Below are positions 51,018-58,966 of a DNA stretch of 64,000 nt, piece by piece. The notes below the pieces were generated by a model. That model was not told the DNA's origin. It saw nothing but the letters and a program-made list of their open reading frames with translations, and ran no database searches. The stretch is from CAYNLK01 sp964398055 (GTDB lineage: Bacteria; Chloroflexota; Anaerolineae; 4572-78; J111). Each line of letters starts with the position of its first letter. The first letter of the stretch is position 1. The stretch covers positions 1 to 64,000 of the forward strand of contig CAYNLK010000014.1 of NCBI GenBank assembly GCA_964398055.1. The letters run 5' to 3'. The position numbers and the translations under genes were made by a program.

Positions 51018-51281
51018 TCAATGGTCGCCGGGTTGTTGGATTTCCAATTCGGCCAGTTCGTCCATCTCTTTCAGATATTGGAACACCTGCATGGCCTCTT
51101 CCTCATCGACAACGCTGATGGCAAAGCCGACATGAACGATGACGTAATCTCCCAACTGCACCTCCGGTACATAGGCCAGGCAGACATCTTTGGTAATGCC
51201 GGCAAAATCAACCCGGCCCATCGTCATACCCAACGGATTCTCTTCAATTTTGATCACTTTACCCGGTACGCCTAAACACAT
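51018..51281 (-). CDS. hypC: hydrogenase maturation chaperone HypC
   Basis: 87 aa beginning MCLGVPGKVIKIEE; the Cys2 thus exposed carries the iron ligand precursor and binds HypD and the hydrogenase large subunit. The GDYVIVHVGFAISVVDEEEA block is typical. 63 bp after hypF. Confidence 0.96.
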   Translation of the reverse strand: MCLGVPGKVIKIEENPLGMTMGRVDFAGITKDVCLAYVPEVQLGDYVIVHVGFAISVVDEEEAMQVFQYLKEMDELAELEIQQPGDH

Positions 51282-51344
51282 TAGCTACCTCCGCCGCTTA
51301 ACTATTAAACGTTGATTCTACTTCATTGCCCTCGTTTTACCAAA

Positions 51345-53831
51345 CTATCCATCGCCAGCCGGCTGGCTTGGTTTGCTCAATCGAGCCGCGGCTACGGCGA
51401 TCTGCCCCAGGCTAATGCCGCCGTCATTGGGCGGTACCTGGCGGTGAAGGAGAACTTCAAAGCCGGCCTGGGTCAGGCGTTGGGCAGTTTGCTCCGTTAA
51501 AAAACGGTTTTGAAAACAGCCGCCGGTCAGGGCTACGCGCCGTTCGCCGATCAGTTCGGCCACGGCCAGGATGGCTTGCACCAAGGCGTTATGAAAACGG
51601 GCCGAGATGATACCCGGTTCGACGCCGGCGCGCCGGTCGACCAGAATGGCTTCAATTAGCGGCCCCCAATCAAGGATGAGGGATGAAGGCTGAGGGCTGA
51701 ATTTTAAATTTTCAGCCTTCAGCCCTCCGCCTTCATCCTTTAAAATGGTGATTGAATATGTCTCATTTATCGCCGGATTCACCGCAAACTCCAGCGCCAT
51801 CGCCGCCTGCCCTTCAAAATTCACCTGCTGATGCAGACCGATCAAAGCGGCAATGCCGTCAAACAGGCGTCCGGCGCTGGTGGTGACGGGCGAGTTCAGG
51901 CCGCGGGCCAGCATCTGCGCCAGCAGCCGGCGTTCGGTCGGCTTGAATGAGCCAATTGGGGCCAAATCCTCCCAGCCCAGGCAGTCGTCACCGTACAGTT
52001 CCCACAACAAAGCCAGGGCAACGCGGCGGGGTTGTTTGACTGCGGCCTCGCCGCCGGGCAGGCGGAAGGGGCGCATATGGGCCACCCGCTCAAAATCGGC
52101 CGCATCGCCCAGCAGGAACTCGCCGCCCCAGATCGTCCCGTCAATGCCGTAGCCGGTGCCGTCCCAGGTCACACCCAGCGCTGGCCCCTCGACCCCGTTT
52201 TCGGCCAGGCAGGCCGCCAAGTGAGCGTGGTGGTGTTGCACTGAAATTAAGCGGCAAAGGGGCAGTTGATTCACTCCCCCTCTCCCCTGCTCCTCTGCCC
52301 CTCCGCTCCCCTGCTGCTCCTTCGCCCATTTTGTCGATAAATAATCCGGGTGTAGATCGTGGGCGATGGCTACGGGGGTAGCTTCGTAGAGGCGCAAGAA
52401 ATCGGCAATGACTCGCTCGAAAGCAGCCAGCGACTCGGCCGTTTCCAGGTCGCCGATATGTTGACTGACGAAGACCTGCTTCTCGATGCTCAGGGCGACC
52501 GTGTTTTTGAGATGCGCCCCGACGGCCAGAATTGTCGGTGCTTCGGCCGGAAGCAGCACCGGCAGCGGGGCATAGCCCCTGGCCCGGCGCAGCAGCCGCG
52601 GCTCACCCCTCAAAATCCAGGCGACGCTGTCGTCAACGTGCCGTTCGATGGGGCGGTTGTGGACCAGAAACAGGTCGGCGATGTGGCCCAGCCGCTGCCT
52701 GGCCTCCTGTTCGTCGATGCAGATGGGTTCGTCAGTCAGGTTGCCGCTGGTAGCCACGATGGGCCGGCCCACTTCTTGCAGTAGCAAATGGTGCAGTGGA
52801 GTGTAAGGCAACATGATCCCCAGGTTGGGGTTGTCCGGGGCTACGTTGGGGGCAATCGGGGCTTCAGGTTGGCGTGGCAGGAGCACAATCGGCGCTTCGG
52901 GTGAGGTCAACATGGTTTCGGCCAGCGGGGAAATCTGGCAGAGCGCGCGGGCTTGCGGCAAATCTGGCGCCATCACTGCGAACGGTTTGTCCTGGCGAGG
53001 TTTTCGTGCCCGCAATCGAGCTACGGCTGCGGCGTTGCCCGCATCCACCATCAAATGAAATCCGCCCAAGCCTTTCACCGCCACAATCTGGCCGCCGCGA
53101 ATGGCCTCAGCCGCCAGGCGCAGAGCCTCGTGATTGACGATTGACGATTGACGATTGACGATTAGCGAATGGTGGTTGGCGATTGACGGTTGATGATTGT
53201 CAATTCCAATCAATCGTAAATCGTCTTTCGTAAATCGTAAATCGAGTTGCGGTCCGCAGACCGGGCAGGCGTTGGGCTGGGCGTGAAAGCGCCGGTCAAG
53301 CGGGTTTTGGTATTCCGCCAGGCAGGCCGGGCACATTACAAAATGGCGCATGGTGGTGTTGGGCCGGTCATAGGGCAGGGCCTGGATAATGCTAAAGCGA
53401 GGGCCGCAGTTGGTGCAGTTGGTGAAGGGGTAACGATAGCGGCGGTCGGCCGGATCGAGTACCTCCGCCAGGCAGTCGGCGCAGACGGCGATGTCGGGCA
53501 GCACCAGCACGGTTTTGGCCCCGGTGTGGTCGCTGTGCCGGATTTCGAAGCGGTCGAAGCCGGCCGGCTCGAGCCAGGCCGAGTCCAGGGAGTGGATCAT
53601 CGAGCGAGGCGGTTTTTCGGCACGTAGTCGCTCCAAAAAGCGGGCCAAAACTGACGACGGTCCCTCCACCTCAATGAAGACGACGCGGGTGTCGTTGATG
53701 ACCCCGCCGGGCAGCCCTAATTCTGTGGCCAGCCGGTAGACAAAGGGCCGGAAGCCGACCCCCTGCACCGCGCCGTGAATCTCGACCTTCAGACGTTGCC
53801 GGTCAGGTGCGGAATTTGCCTTAGTTCCCAA
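51345..53831 (-). CDS. hypF: carbamoyltransferase HypF with three repeat-encoded inserts
   Basis: Makes the carbamoyl group that becomes the cyanide ligands. 828 aa. Acylphosphatase domain (KVEIHGAVQGVGFRPFVYRL), two C4 zinc fingers (CADCLAEV..CTNC; CPACLAEY..CPVC), YrdC-like domain (GGQIVAVKGLGGFHLMVDA) and Kae1-like domain (VQHHHAHLAACLAENG, GVTWDGTGYGIDG, GGCFQNRFL). Three family-atypical inserts are encoded by 7-bp-type repeats. They lie after the zinc fingers (IANHHSLIVNRQSSIVNHE), before the HHHAH motif (EQQGSGGAEEQGRGG) and inside the Kae1 domain (KDEGGGLKAENLKFSPQPSS). All conserved motifs are intact. TTG 53831 follows a TTGAGGA purine stretch. Confidence 0.95.
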   Translation of the reverse strand: MGTKANSAPDRQRLKVEIHGAVQGVGFRPFVYRLATELGLPGGVINDTRVVFIEVEGPSSVLARFLERLRAEKPPRSMIHSLDSAWLEPAGFDRFEIRHSDHTGAKTVLVLPDIAVCADCLAEVLDPADRRYRYPFTNCTNCGPRFSIIQALPYDRPNTTMRHFVMCPACLAEYQNPLDRRFHAQPNACPVCGPQLDLRFTKDDLRLIGIDNHQPSIANHHSLIVNRQSSIVNHEALRLAAEAIRGGQIVAVKGLGGFHLMVDAGNAAAVARLRARKPRQDKPFAVMAPDLPQARALCQISPLAETMLTSPEAPIVLLPRQPEAPIAPNVAPDNPNLGIMLPYTPLHHLLLQEVGRPIVATSGNLTDEPICIDEQEARQRLGHIADLFLVHNRPIERHVDDSVAWILRGEPRLLRRARGYAPLPVLLPAEAPTILAVGAHLKNTVALSIEKQVFVSQHIGDLETAESLAAFERVIADFLRLYEATPVAIAHDLHPDYLSTKWAKEQQGSGGAEEQGRGGVNQLPLCRLISVQHHHAHLAACLAENGVEGPALGVTWDGTGYGIDGTIWGGEFLLGDAADFERVAHMRPFRLPGGEAAVKQPRRVALALLWELYGDDCLGWEDLAPIGSFKPTERRLLAQMLARGLNSPVTTSAGRLFDGIAALIGLHQQVNFEGQAAMALEFAVNPAINETYSITILKDEGGGLKAENLKFSPQPSSLILDWGPLIEAILVDRRAGVEPGIISARFHNALVQAILAVAELIGERRVALTGGCFQNRFLTEQTAQRLTQAGFEVLLHRQVPPNDGGISLGQIAVAAARLSKPSQPAGDG
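51672..51742. repeat. inverted heptamer repeat inside hypF
   Basis: GGATGAGGGATGAAGGCTGA and its near complement TCAGCCTTCAGCCCTCCGCC plus TTCATCC flank AATTTTAAATTT. Coding. Confidence 0.85.
52266..52325. repeat. heptamer-like array inside hypF, CCCCTGC class
   Basis: CCCCTCT, CCCCTGC, TCCTCTG, CCCCTCC, GCTCCCC, TGCTGCT. Coding for a Gln/Gly/Glu-rich loop. Confidence 0.6.
53132..53245. repeat. heptamer arrays inside hypF, GATTGAC and CGTAAAT classes
   Basis: GATTGAC four times, then GATTAGC, GAATGGT, GGTTGGC, GATTGAC, GGTTGAT, GATTGTC (53132-53201). After a short gap come CGTAAAT, CGTCTTT, CGTAAAT, CGTAAAT (53215-53245). Two consensus types abut, as at 11455-11558. Confidence 0.92.
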
Positions 53832-53856
53832 TCCTCAAGCCCCGACGCCTCAGACC

Positions 53857-54513
53857 CTATGCTGCCAAATCCGCCCGTTTGAGTAACAGCCAGTTTACCC
53901 ACGCCTCGACGCCCTCGCCATTCTTGCACGACAGGATGAAGGTGGGCACACCCGGGTTGACCATCTCCAAACCCCGCCGGAAAAAGTCAACGTCAAATTC
54001 AAACACCTCGATCAGGTCAGCCTTATTGAGAATGACCACGTCGGCGGCGGCAAACATGCCGGGGTATTTGTAGGGCTTGTCGTGGCCCTCGGCTACACTG
54101 GCGACGACCACAGCCAGGTTAGCCCCCAGGGCAAAATCGGCCGGGCAAATCAGGTTGCCGACATTCTCGATGAACAACAGATTCAACTCCGGCAGCGGCA
54201 GGTTGGGCAGGGCCGCGCGAATCATCGGCGCGTCCAGGTGGCAGCCGCCGCCGGTATTGATTTGCACCACCGCCATGCCCTGGGCCGCAATTTTGTCGGC
54301 GTCGATGCTGGAGGCCACATCCCCTTCAATGACACCGGGGCGGATATCCCCTGGCAGCCGGTCGACCGTAGCCAGGATGAAACTGGTTTTGCCCGCGCCG
54401 GGAGAGGCCATCAGGTTTAACACAAATAGGTTATGCCGGTCAAACAGTTCTCGATTTTCCGCGGCGATTTGGTCGTTTGCGCTTAAAATCTCTTTGACAA
54501 CAGGAATCTTCAT
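53857..54513 (-). CDS. hypB: nickel-insertion GTPase HypB
   Basis: GTPase delivering nickel to the hydrogenase large subunit with HypA. 218 aa from ATG 54513 (GAGGTGA upstream). P-loop NLMASPGAGKTSFIL, VIEGDVASSIDADKI, the metal-binding GGGCHLDAP, and NKADLIEVF for guanine recognition. There is no N-terminal His-rich nickel-storage stretch. First gene of the accessory operon, 25 bp before hypF. Confidence 0.96.
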   Translation of the reverse strand: MKIPVVKEILSANDQIAAENRELFDRHNLFVLNLMASPGAGKTSFILATVDRLPGDIRPGVIEGDVASSIDADKIAAQGMAVVQINTGGGCHLDAPMIRAALPNLPLPELNLLFIENVGNLICPADFALGANLAVVVASVAEGHDKPYKYPGMFAAADVVILNKADLIEVFEFDVDFFRRGLEMVNPGVPTFILSCKNGEGVEAWVNWLLLKRADLAA

Positions 54514-54638
54514 CAATTACTTCACCTCGATCTCGATATTTCTACTTTGAAAACCTTTGCCCAAACAACAGATTTCATTATGGGCGTATGCAGTGTCAAA
54601 GCGCCCTTTAACACTCCTACCTGATTATCGACATTGTA
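54514..54638 (-). ncRNA. candidate structured leader upstream of hypB
   Basis: Starts with TACAATGTCGATAATCAGG (minus 54638 downward), a relative of the 30866 box. The AGTGTTAAAG/CTTTGACACT hairpin and a GCCCA/TGGGC hairpin follow, then the hypB ribosome binding site. No ORF. Inferred 5' leader; possibly regulatory. Confidence 0.35.
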
Positions 54639-54738
54639 ATGATTTTGCAGCCGGCCACAAATGGTTTGCTGCCTAAGTGGCGGTGGTCGCGGAGTCTGGA
54701 AGTTCTCCATCTTACACCAATCGGCCCCGATGTCAAAG

Positions 54739-54807
54739 AAAAAAGCCGTCCCCACCGGGATAATCACGCCATAATTCGGTTCTGATTACCCGGCGGTGGG
54801 AAACGGC
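54739..54807 (-). terminator. intrinsic terminator ending the hydrogenase operon
   Basis: Long stem on the minus strand (CCCACCGCCGGGTAATCA against TGATTATCCCGGTGGGGACG) followed by six T. Confidence 0.88.
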
Positions 54808-54876
54808 CATTGGCAGACATCCGACAGGTCCACGCGCCGCCTGTCAAATGGAAGAAAGCCTTTTAAGCAGCCATTA

Positions 54877-55377
54877 TCACCCCACCATATGGGCGAGCGA
54901 CTCGATCCGCATATCGTGCAGCCGTTGTCGTACTACCTGGGCCATCTTTTGCATCATTATGTAGCCAAAGCGGCAATCTTCTTCAAACACTTTGAGTAAC
55001 TTCTGGCAATCAAATACAAGCAATTGCGTCGGTTTGGTAGCCTGGGCGCTGGCCGTCGATTCACTGGGGGGTACCAGGGCCGACCAGGCCAGCACTTCGC
55101 CCGGCCCAATAATGCTCATCACGACCCCCTTGGTTTGCAGTTCACCGGTAAGCTGGCCCGCCACCGATTGCTGGACCTCCTGATCGGGGACTTCCAGCAG
55201 GATGGCCACTTCACCTTCGCTGACCAGATAAAAGCCGTTCAGGACATCCCCCTCCCTAAAAAGATATTCCCCGGCTGCTATCTTGATTTCCTGGCCCACA
55301 TTGGCCAGGGTTACAATTTGATCGTCGCTTAATCCGGCAAAAAATGGATAGCGACGGACAAGTTCGGGTGAAATCAT
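54877..55377 (-). CDS. cyclic-nucleotide-binding-domain protein without output domain
   Basis: 166 aa. Crp-type sensor fold from residue 8: FAGLSDDQIVTLANVGQE, FREGDVLNGFYLVSEGEVAIL and a phosphate-binding-cassette-like segment GPGEVLAWSALVPPSESTASA, where the usual GExAL/RxA pattern is only partly kept. After the long C-helix only about 25 residues remain: no helix-turn-helix, kinase or channel. Coupled to the maturation protease gene by a 4-bp overlap, at the end of the hydrogenase operon. Likely a regulatory subunit of the enzyme or of its membrane partner (inference). Confidence 0.88.
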   Translation of the reverse strand: MISPELVRRYPFFAGLSDDQIVTLANVGQEIKIAAGEYLFREGDVLNGFYLVSEGEVAILLEVPDQEVQQSVAGQLTGELQTKGVVMSIIGPGEVLAWSALVPPSESTASAQATKPTQLLVFDCQKLLKVFEEDCRFGYIMMQKMAQVVRQRLHDMRIESLAHMVG

Positions 55378-55865
55378 AGTTTCTCTCCTTTCAACTCATT
55401 TAGGACCAGGACCGTCACCTGAGGTATGGCGGCGGCCACGGCCGGCGTTGGCTCGTCGCCAAAATCGGTTACGTTTTCCACTTCAACGGCGTAGATGATG
55501 AATTCCTGCGGCAGGGGCAGCCCCATTCGGTCGGCCAGCTCCAGGGCAGTGGCCAGGCTGGTATCATGGGCCGAGGCGCTGTGCTGGGTGGGACTGATCC
55601 GGCGGAGATCGGCCAGAGTCAGCCGGTGGATGGCGCCCGGTTGTGGCCCGGCGTCGGCTTGATAGGCCCGGTGCATGGCATCGATCAGAATGACTCGATC
55701 GTAACCAACCACCCGCTCCATCAAGCGCAGACCGCCCACGCTGACCTCACTGATCTCGATGGTTGTATCTGGCGGCAAAGCGGCTCGCACCGCCTCGGCC
55801 ACTCGCACGCCCACCCCATCGTCGGTCAAAATGGGATTGCCCAGGCCAAGAACCAATGTTTTCAT
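55374..55865 (-). CDS. [NiFe] hydrogenase maturation protease
   Basis: 163 aa endopeptidase of the HycI/HyaD/FrcD family that trims the large subunit after nickel insertion. LVLGLGNPILTDDGVGV holds the first nickel-sensing Asp (Asp15/16), VILIDAMHRAY the second, and SAHDTSLATAL the His. Follows the large-subunit gene after a 99-bp gap occupied by a repeat hairpin. Confidence 0.94.
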   Translation of the reverse strand: MKTLVLGLGNPILTDDGVGVRVAEAVRAALPPDTTIEISEVSVGGLRLMERVVGYDRVILIDAMHRAYQADAGPQPGAIHRLTLADLRRISPTQHSASAHDTSLATALELADRMGLPLPQEFIIYAVEVENVTDFGDEPTPAVAAAIPQVTVLVLNELKGEKL

Positions 55866-55878
55866 TGACTTCTTTGTA

Positions 55879-55955
55879 AATGGAGATTGGGAGATTGGAG
55901 ATTGGGAGATTTAAATGAATCTCCAATCTCCTTATCTCCTAATCTCCTGACTCTC
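55879..55955. repeat. inverted repeat pair between the large subunit and protease genes
   Basis: GGAGATTGGGAGATT and variants (55882-55911) face ATCTCCAATCTCC and variants (55919-55950). 7-8 bp units; long hairpin in the operon mRNA. Confidence 0.85.
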
Positions 55956-55964
55956 GGCTTTCCT

Positions 55965-57452
55965 CTAGATATGCTGGCTTAACTGCTCAACCACGTTGCC
56001 GTCAGCGTCGCGGATGGTCAGTTCTAGCGGCATCTGGCCCGGCAGCGAGTGGGTGGCGCAGGACATGCACGGGTCGTAAGAGCGAAAAGCCATCTCGACC
56101 CGGTTCAGCAGCCCTTCGCTGATCACAGTGCCCTTTTTGATGAGCGAGGAGGCAGTGTTTTTCACCGACATAGCCAGGGGGCCGTAGTTGTTGGTTGTCC
56201 CTACCACCAGGTTGACTTTGGTCAGGATACCCTTGTCGTCGGTCCAGTAGTGGTGCGTCAACGTGCCTCGCGGCGCTTCCACACAGCCCACACCCTCATC
56301 AGGCTTGTTTTTGACCACAGGCCGGACGTTGGGATCGGTGATCTCGGGATCCTGGATTAGTTCCAACATTCGTTCGGCCGCGTAGAGCAGCTCGACCAGG
56401 CGGGCCCAGTGGGTGGCCAGCCGGTGGTGAACGGGCTGGTAGCGCCCATTGACCTTTTTGCTGCCCAGGGTGTCGTAGAATTTTTCAAAAGCCTCCTGAG
56501 CTTTGGGGGTGGCTATGCCATCGGCCGCGTTCAGGCGGGAGAGCGGCGTAGCACAGTAAAGCCCGCTGTCTTTGCCATCCACAAACCCTTTCCAGCCCAC
56601 GCCTTTGAGGAAGGGGAACTTGAGATAGGTCCACGGCTCAACGTGCTCGGCGATGTGCTCCCGGTAATTAGCCGGGTTATATTTAACAAACTCTTTCCCG
56701 TCGGGATCGACCACCCGAATCTGGCCGTCGTAGAAGTTGATGTGGTTGTGCTGATCAACCGTGCCCATGTAGTAGGTGCGCTCGGTAAAGGCGTCGGACA
56801 GGATCAGATCGACGTAACCTTTGTTGCCGAGGACGATATCCTCAAAGAGCTTCAGGCTGAACAGGGCAAACTCCACGTTTTGCTTGGCCGCTTCTTCGAT
56901 CTTGGGCTGCATCTCCGGAGTAACCGGCTGGCTCCAGCCGCCGGGCAGCCCGGCCACCGGGTGGACGCCTCGCCCGCCCAGCATCTTGATGACGTCGTGG
57001 TTGCGGATGCGGCAGTTGATGACCTGCTTGCCGATTTCCACGCCCACTTTGTGCACAATCCCCAGGATGTTCCGCTCGGCTGGCGGCGCGTCGGGCCCCA
57101 TCACAAAGTCGGGGCCGCCCAGGGCGTAGAAGTGGGTGGTGTGGTCGGTCACGTAGAAGGCGGAGTAGAACAGCTCGCGCACTTTTTTGACTACTGCGGC
57201 CGGCTCCACGTGAAAGAGCGCGTCCAGGGCTTTGGTGGCGGCCATGTGATGCGCTTCGGGGCAAACGCCACAGATGCGGTTGGTGATGCGAGGCATCTCT
57301 TCGGCCGGCCGGCCCACACAGAACTGCTCAAAGCCGCGCAACTCCGGGATGATGAAATAGGCGTTGGCCACATCGCCTTCTTCGTTGAGAAAGATGTCGA
57401 TCCGGCCGTGCCCCTCCAGACGGGTGATCGGGTCAATGCTTACTTTTTTCAT
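55965..57452 (-). CDS. mvhA: group 3 [NiFe] hydrogenase large subunit (MvhA-like)
   Basis: Catalytic subunit binding the NiFe centre. 495 aa. The N-terminal nickel motif is RICGVCPEAHH (about 61-71). The C-terminal motif DPCMSCATH is followed by SLPGQMPLELTIRD and a tail removed on maturation. Family landmarks KKVSIDPITRLEGHGRIDIF and RGVHPVAGLPGGW are present. Overlaps the small-subunit gene by 4 bp. Its position after MvhD/HdrA genes points to group 3c (heterodisulfide-reductase-linked, cytosolic). Confidence 0.95.
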   Translation of the reverse strand: MKKVSIDPITRLEGHGRIDIFLNEEGDVANAYFIIPELRGFEQFCVGRPAEEMPRITNRICGVCPEAHHMAATKALDALFHVEPAAVVKKVRELFYSAFYVTDHTTHFYALGGPDFVMGPDAPPAERNILGIVHKVGVEIGKQVINCRIRNHDVIKMLGGRGVHPVAGLPGGWSQPVTPEMQPKIEEAAKQNVEFALFSLKLFEDIVLGNKGYVDLILSDAFTERTYYMGTVDQHNHINFYDGQIRVVDPDGKEFVKYNPANYREHIAEHVEPWTYLKFPFLKGVGWKGFVDGKDSGLYCATPLSRLNAADGIATPKAQEAFEKFYDTLGSKKVNGRYQPVHHRLATHWARLVELLYAAERMLELIQDPEITDPNVRPVVKNKPDEGVGCVEAPRGTLTHHYWTDDKGILTKVNLVVGTTNNYGPLAMSVKNTASSLIKKGTVISEGLLNRVEMAFRSYDPCMSCATHSLPGQMPLELTIRDADGNVVEQLSQHI

Positions 57453-58486
57453 TGCGCGTCTCCTTTCTTGGCCCCGTTGCGGGGGACGCGGGCGCGGCGT
57501 AGGATCGAGTGGGCCATGCTGAAGCGGTAGAACGTACCGGCCGGGTCGGCGATGGTATCGAGCACCTCCTCCAGTTTTTTCTCGATGGCTTGTTCATCTT
57601 CACCAGTTTTGCCCACGTTAATCACCGACGCTATCGCCGTCAATATTCTGGCGCCTTGATCCTCCACCCCCGGCAGCGGGCCATAGCAGCCCCGGCAGCC
57701 CATGCCAACCTGCGGGCAAAGCGCCCCGCAGCCGCTGACTGTGGCCGGTCCCAGGCAGACGATGCCCTGCTCTAACAGACACAGGCCCGGCTCCGGCTTT
57801 TTCTCATAGGGGCGGTAGAAGCGGTCGATGGTCTTTTCATGTTTCTCCAGCGGACATTCTTCGCAAACAGCCACCTGGCCGGCGCCAACGACCGAGCCTT
57901 TGGGCGGCAACTCGGCGCCCTGGGTCAGGGCGGCCACCACCACCTGCAACACCGCCCAAATCTGGTGCGGTTCCGGCGGGCAGCCGGGAATGTAGTAGTC
58001 AACCGGCACCACCTGATCCAGCGCTTTGACTGTGTGATAGAAGGCGGGGATTTCCAGCTTGCCTTCCGGCACTTTGGTGACCCGCTGCGGCAGCGTCCCG
58101 TTAGGATTGTCGGTGGAGGGGTTATCCAGGTAGACCGCCCGGTAGGTGGCCTCTTTGCTGGTCAGATTCGACAAAGCCGGGATGCAGCCCTCGTAGGCGC
58201 ACGAGCCAAAGGCGACCAGGACTTTGGATTTTTGACGCAGCAGGTGGGCCATCTCCTCATTTTCCGAGTTGCGGATAGCCCCGTTGAACAGGCACAGGTC
58301 GATGTAGCCATCGGGATAGCCGCGTACATCCTCATATTTGAAGTCGGCGGCCACCGGCCAAAAGGCGATATCGAAGACGGCATCCACATCCAGAATCTTA
58401 TCGCCGATATTCAGGACCGATATCTCGCAGCCGCCGCACGAGGCGGCCCAATACATCCCAAATTTCGGTTTGCCATTTTCAGTCAT
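57449..58486 (-). CDS. mvhG: [NiFe] hydrogenase small subunit (MvhG-like)
   Basis: Electron-transfer subunit, 345 aa, cytosolic (no Tat signal). Proximal cluster ligands in AASCGGCEISVLNI, FGSCAYEGCIP and PGCPPEPHQIW. The C-terminal half has additional cysteines for medial/distal clusters (VAVCEECPLEK, GCGALCPQVGMGCRGCYGP). 4-bp overlaps on both sides, with MvhD and MvhA. Confidence 0.94.
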   Translation of the reverse strand: MTENGKPKFGMYWAASCGGCEISVLNIGDKILDVDAVFDIAFWPVAADFKYEDVRGYPDGYIDLCLFNGAIRNSENEEMAHLLRQKSKVLVAFGSCAYEGCIPALSNLTSKEATYRAVYLDNPSTDNPNGTLPQRVTKVPEGKLEIPAFYHTVKALDQVVPVDYYIPGCPPEPHQIWAVLQVVVAALTQGAELPPKGSVVGAGQVAVCEECPLEKHEKTIDRFYRPYEKKPEPGLCLLEQGIVCLGPATVSGCGALCPQVGMGCRGCYGPLPGVEDQGARILTAIASVINVGKTGEDEQAIEKKLEEVLDTIADPAGTFYRFSMAHSILRRARVPRNGAKKGDAQ

Positions 58487-58953
58487 GCGACCACCTCCCT
58501 GGAAACTTCAACGGCCAGTTTGGCCCCGTTGCCATCCACCACTCCCGGCCAGTTGAGCGGACCCAGCGCCCGGATCTCCTCAACCATCTTGCCGATTTCC
58601 CGGGCCAAACGAACGCCTTCGGCCGCGCTGGCCCAGATCAGTTTGACTCGCCCTGGTTCAACTCCCAATTGGGTCAGCATCCGGCGCAGCAGCATATAGC
58701 GTCGTAAAGCTTTAAAGTTTTGCTCAAGATAATGACATTCGCCCGGGTGGCAGCCGGTGATCAGCACGCCGTCGGCTCCGCCGGCCAGCGCCTTGAGCAC
58801 AAAGGTGGGATCGAGTCGACCGGAACACATCAACCGGATCAGCCGGACGTTGGGCGGATATTTCTCGCGGGAAATACCGGCCAGGTCGGCGGCTCGGTAA
58901 CTACACCAGTTACAGGTAAAACCGATAATCAAGGGTTCAAAATTTTCAGTCAT
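58483..58953 (-). CDS. mvhD: hydrogenase iron-sulfur adaptor subunit (MvhD-like)
   Basis: 156 aa [2Fe-2S] protein linking hydrogenase to HdrA. Conserved cysteines in GFTCNWCSYRAADLAG, RLMCSGRLDP and ITGCHPGECHY. It starts 13 bp after hdrA and overlaps mvhG by 4 bp. Its presence is the strongest single marker for an Mvh-Hdr type complex. Confidence 0.94.
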   Translation of the reverse strand: MTENFEPLIIGFTCNWCSYRAADLAGISREKYPPNVRLIRLMCSGRLDPTFVLKALAGGADGVLITGCHPGECHYLEQNFKALRRYMLLRRMLTQLGVEPGRVKLIWASAAEGVRLAREIGKMVEEIRALGPLNWPGVVDGNGAKLAVEVSREVVA

Positions 58954-58966
58954 AACTCATCTCCAT

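Noticed and set aside
50991..51021. TTG start of the aldo/keto reductase overlapping hypC
   Set aside because: A GTG at 50991 has a proper AGGAG at 7 nt and gives the normal family length.
56409..57530. 373-codon plus-strand ORF
   Set aside because: It is the antisense shadow of the hydrogenase large-subunit gene and shows no recognisable motif.
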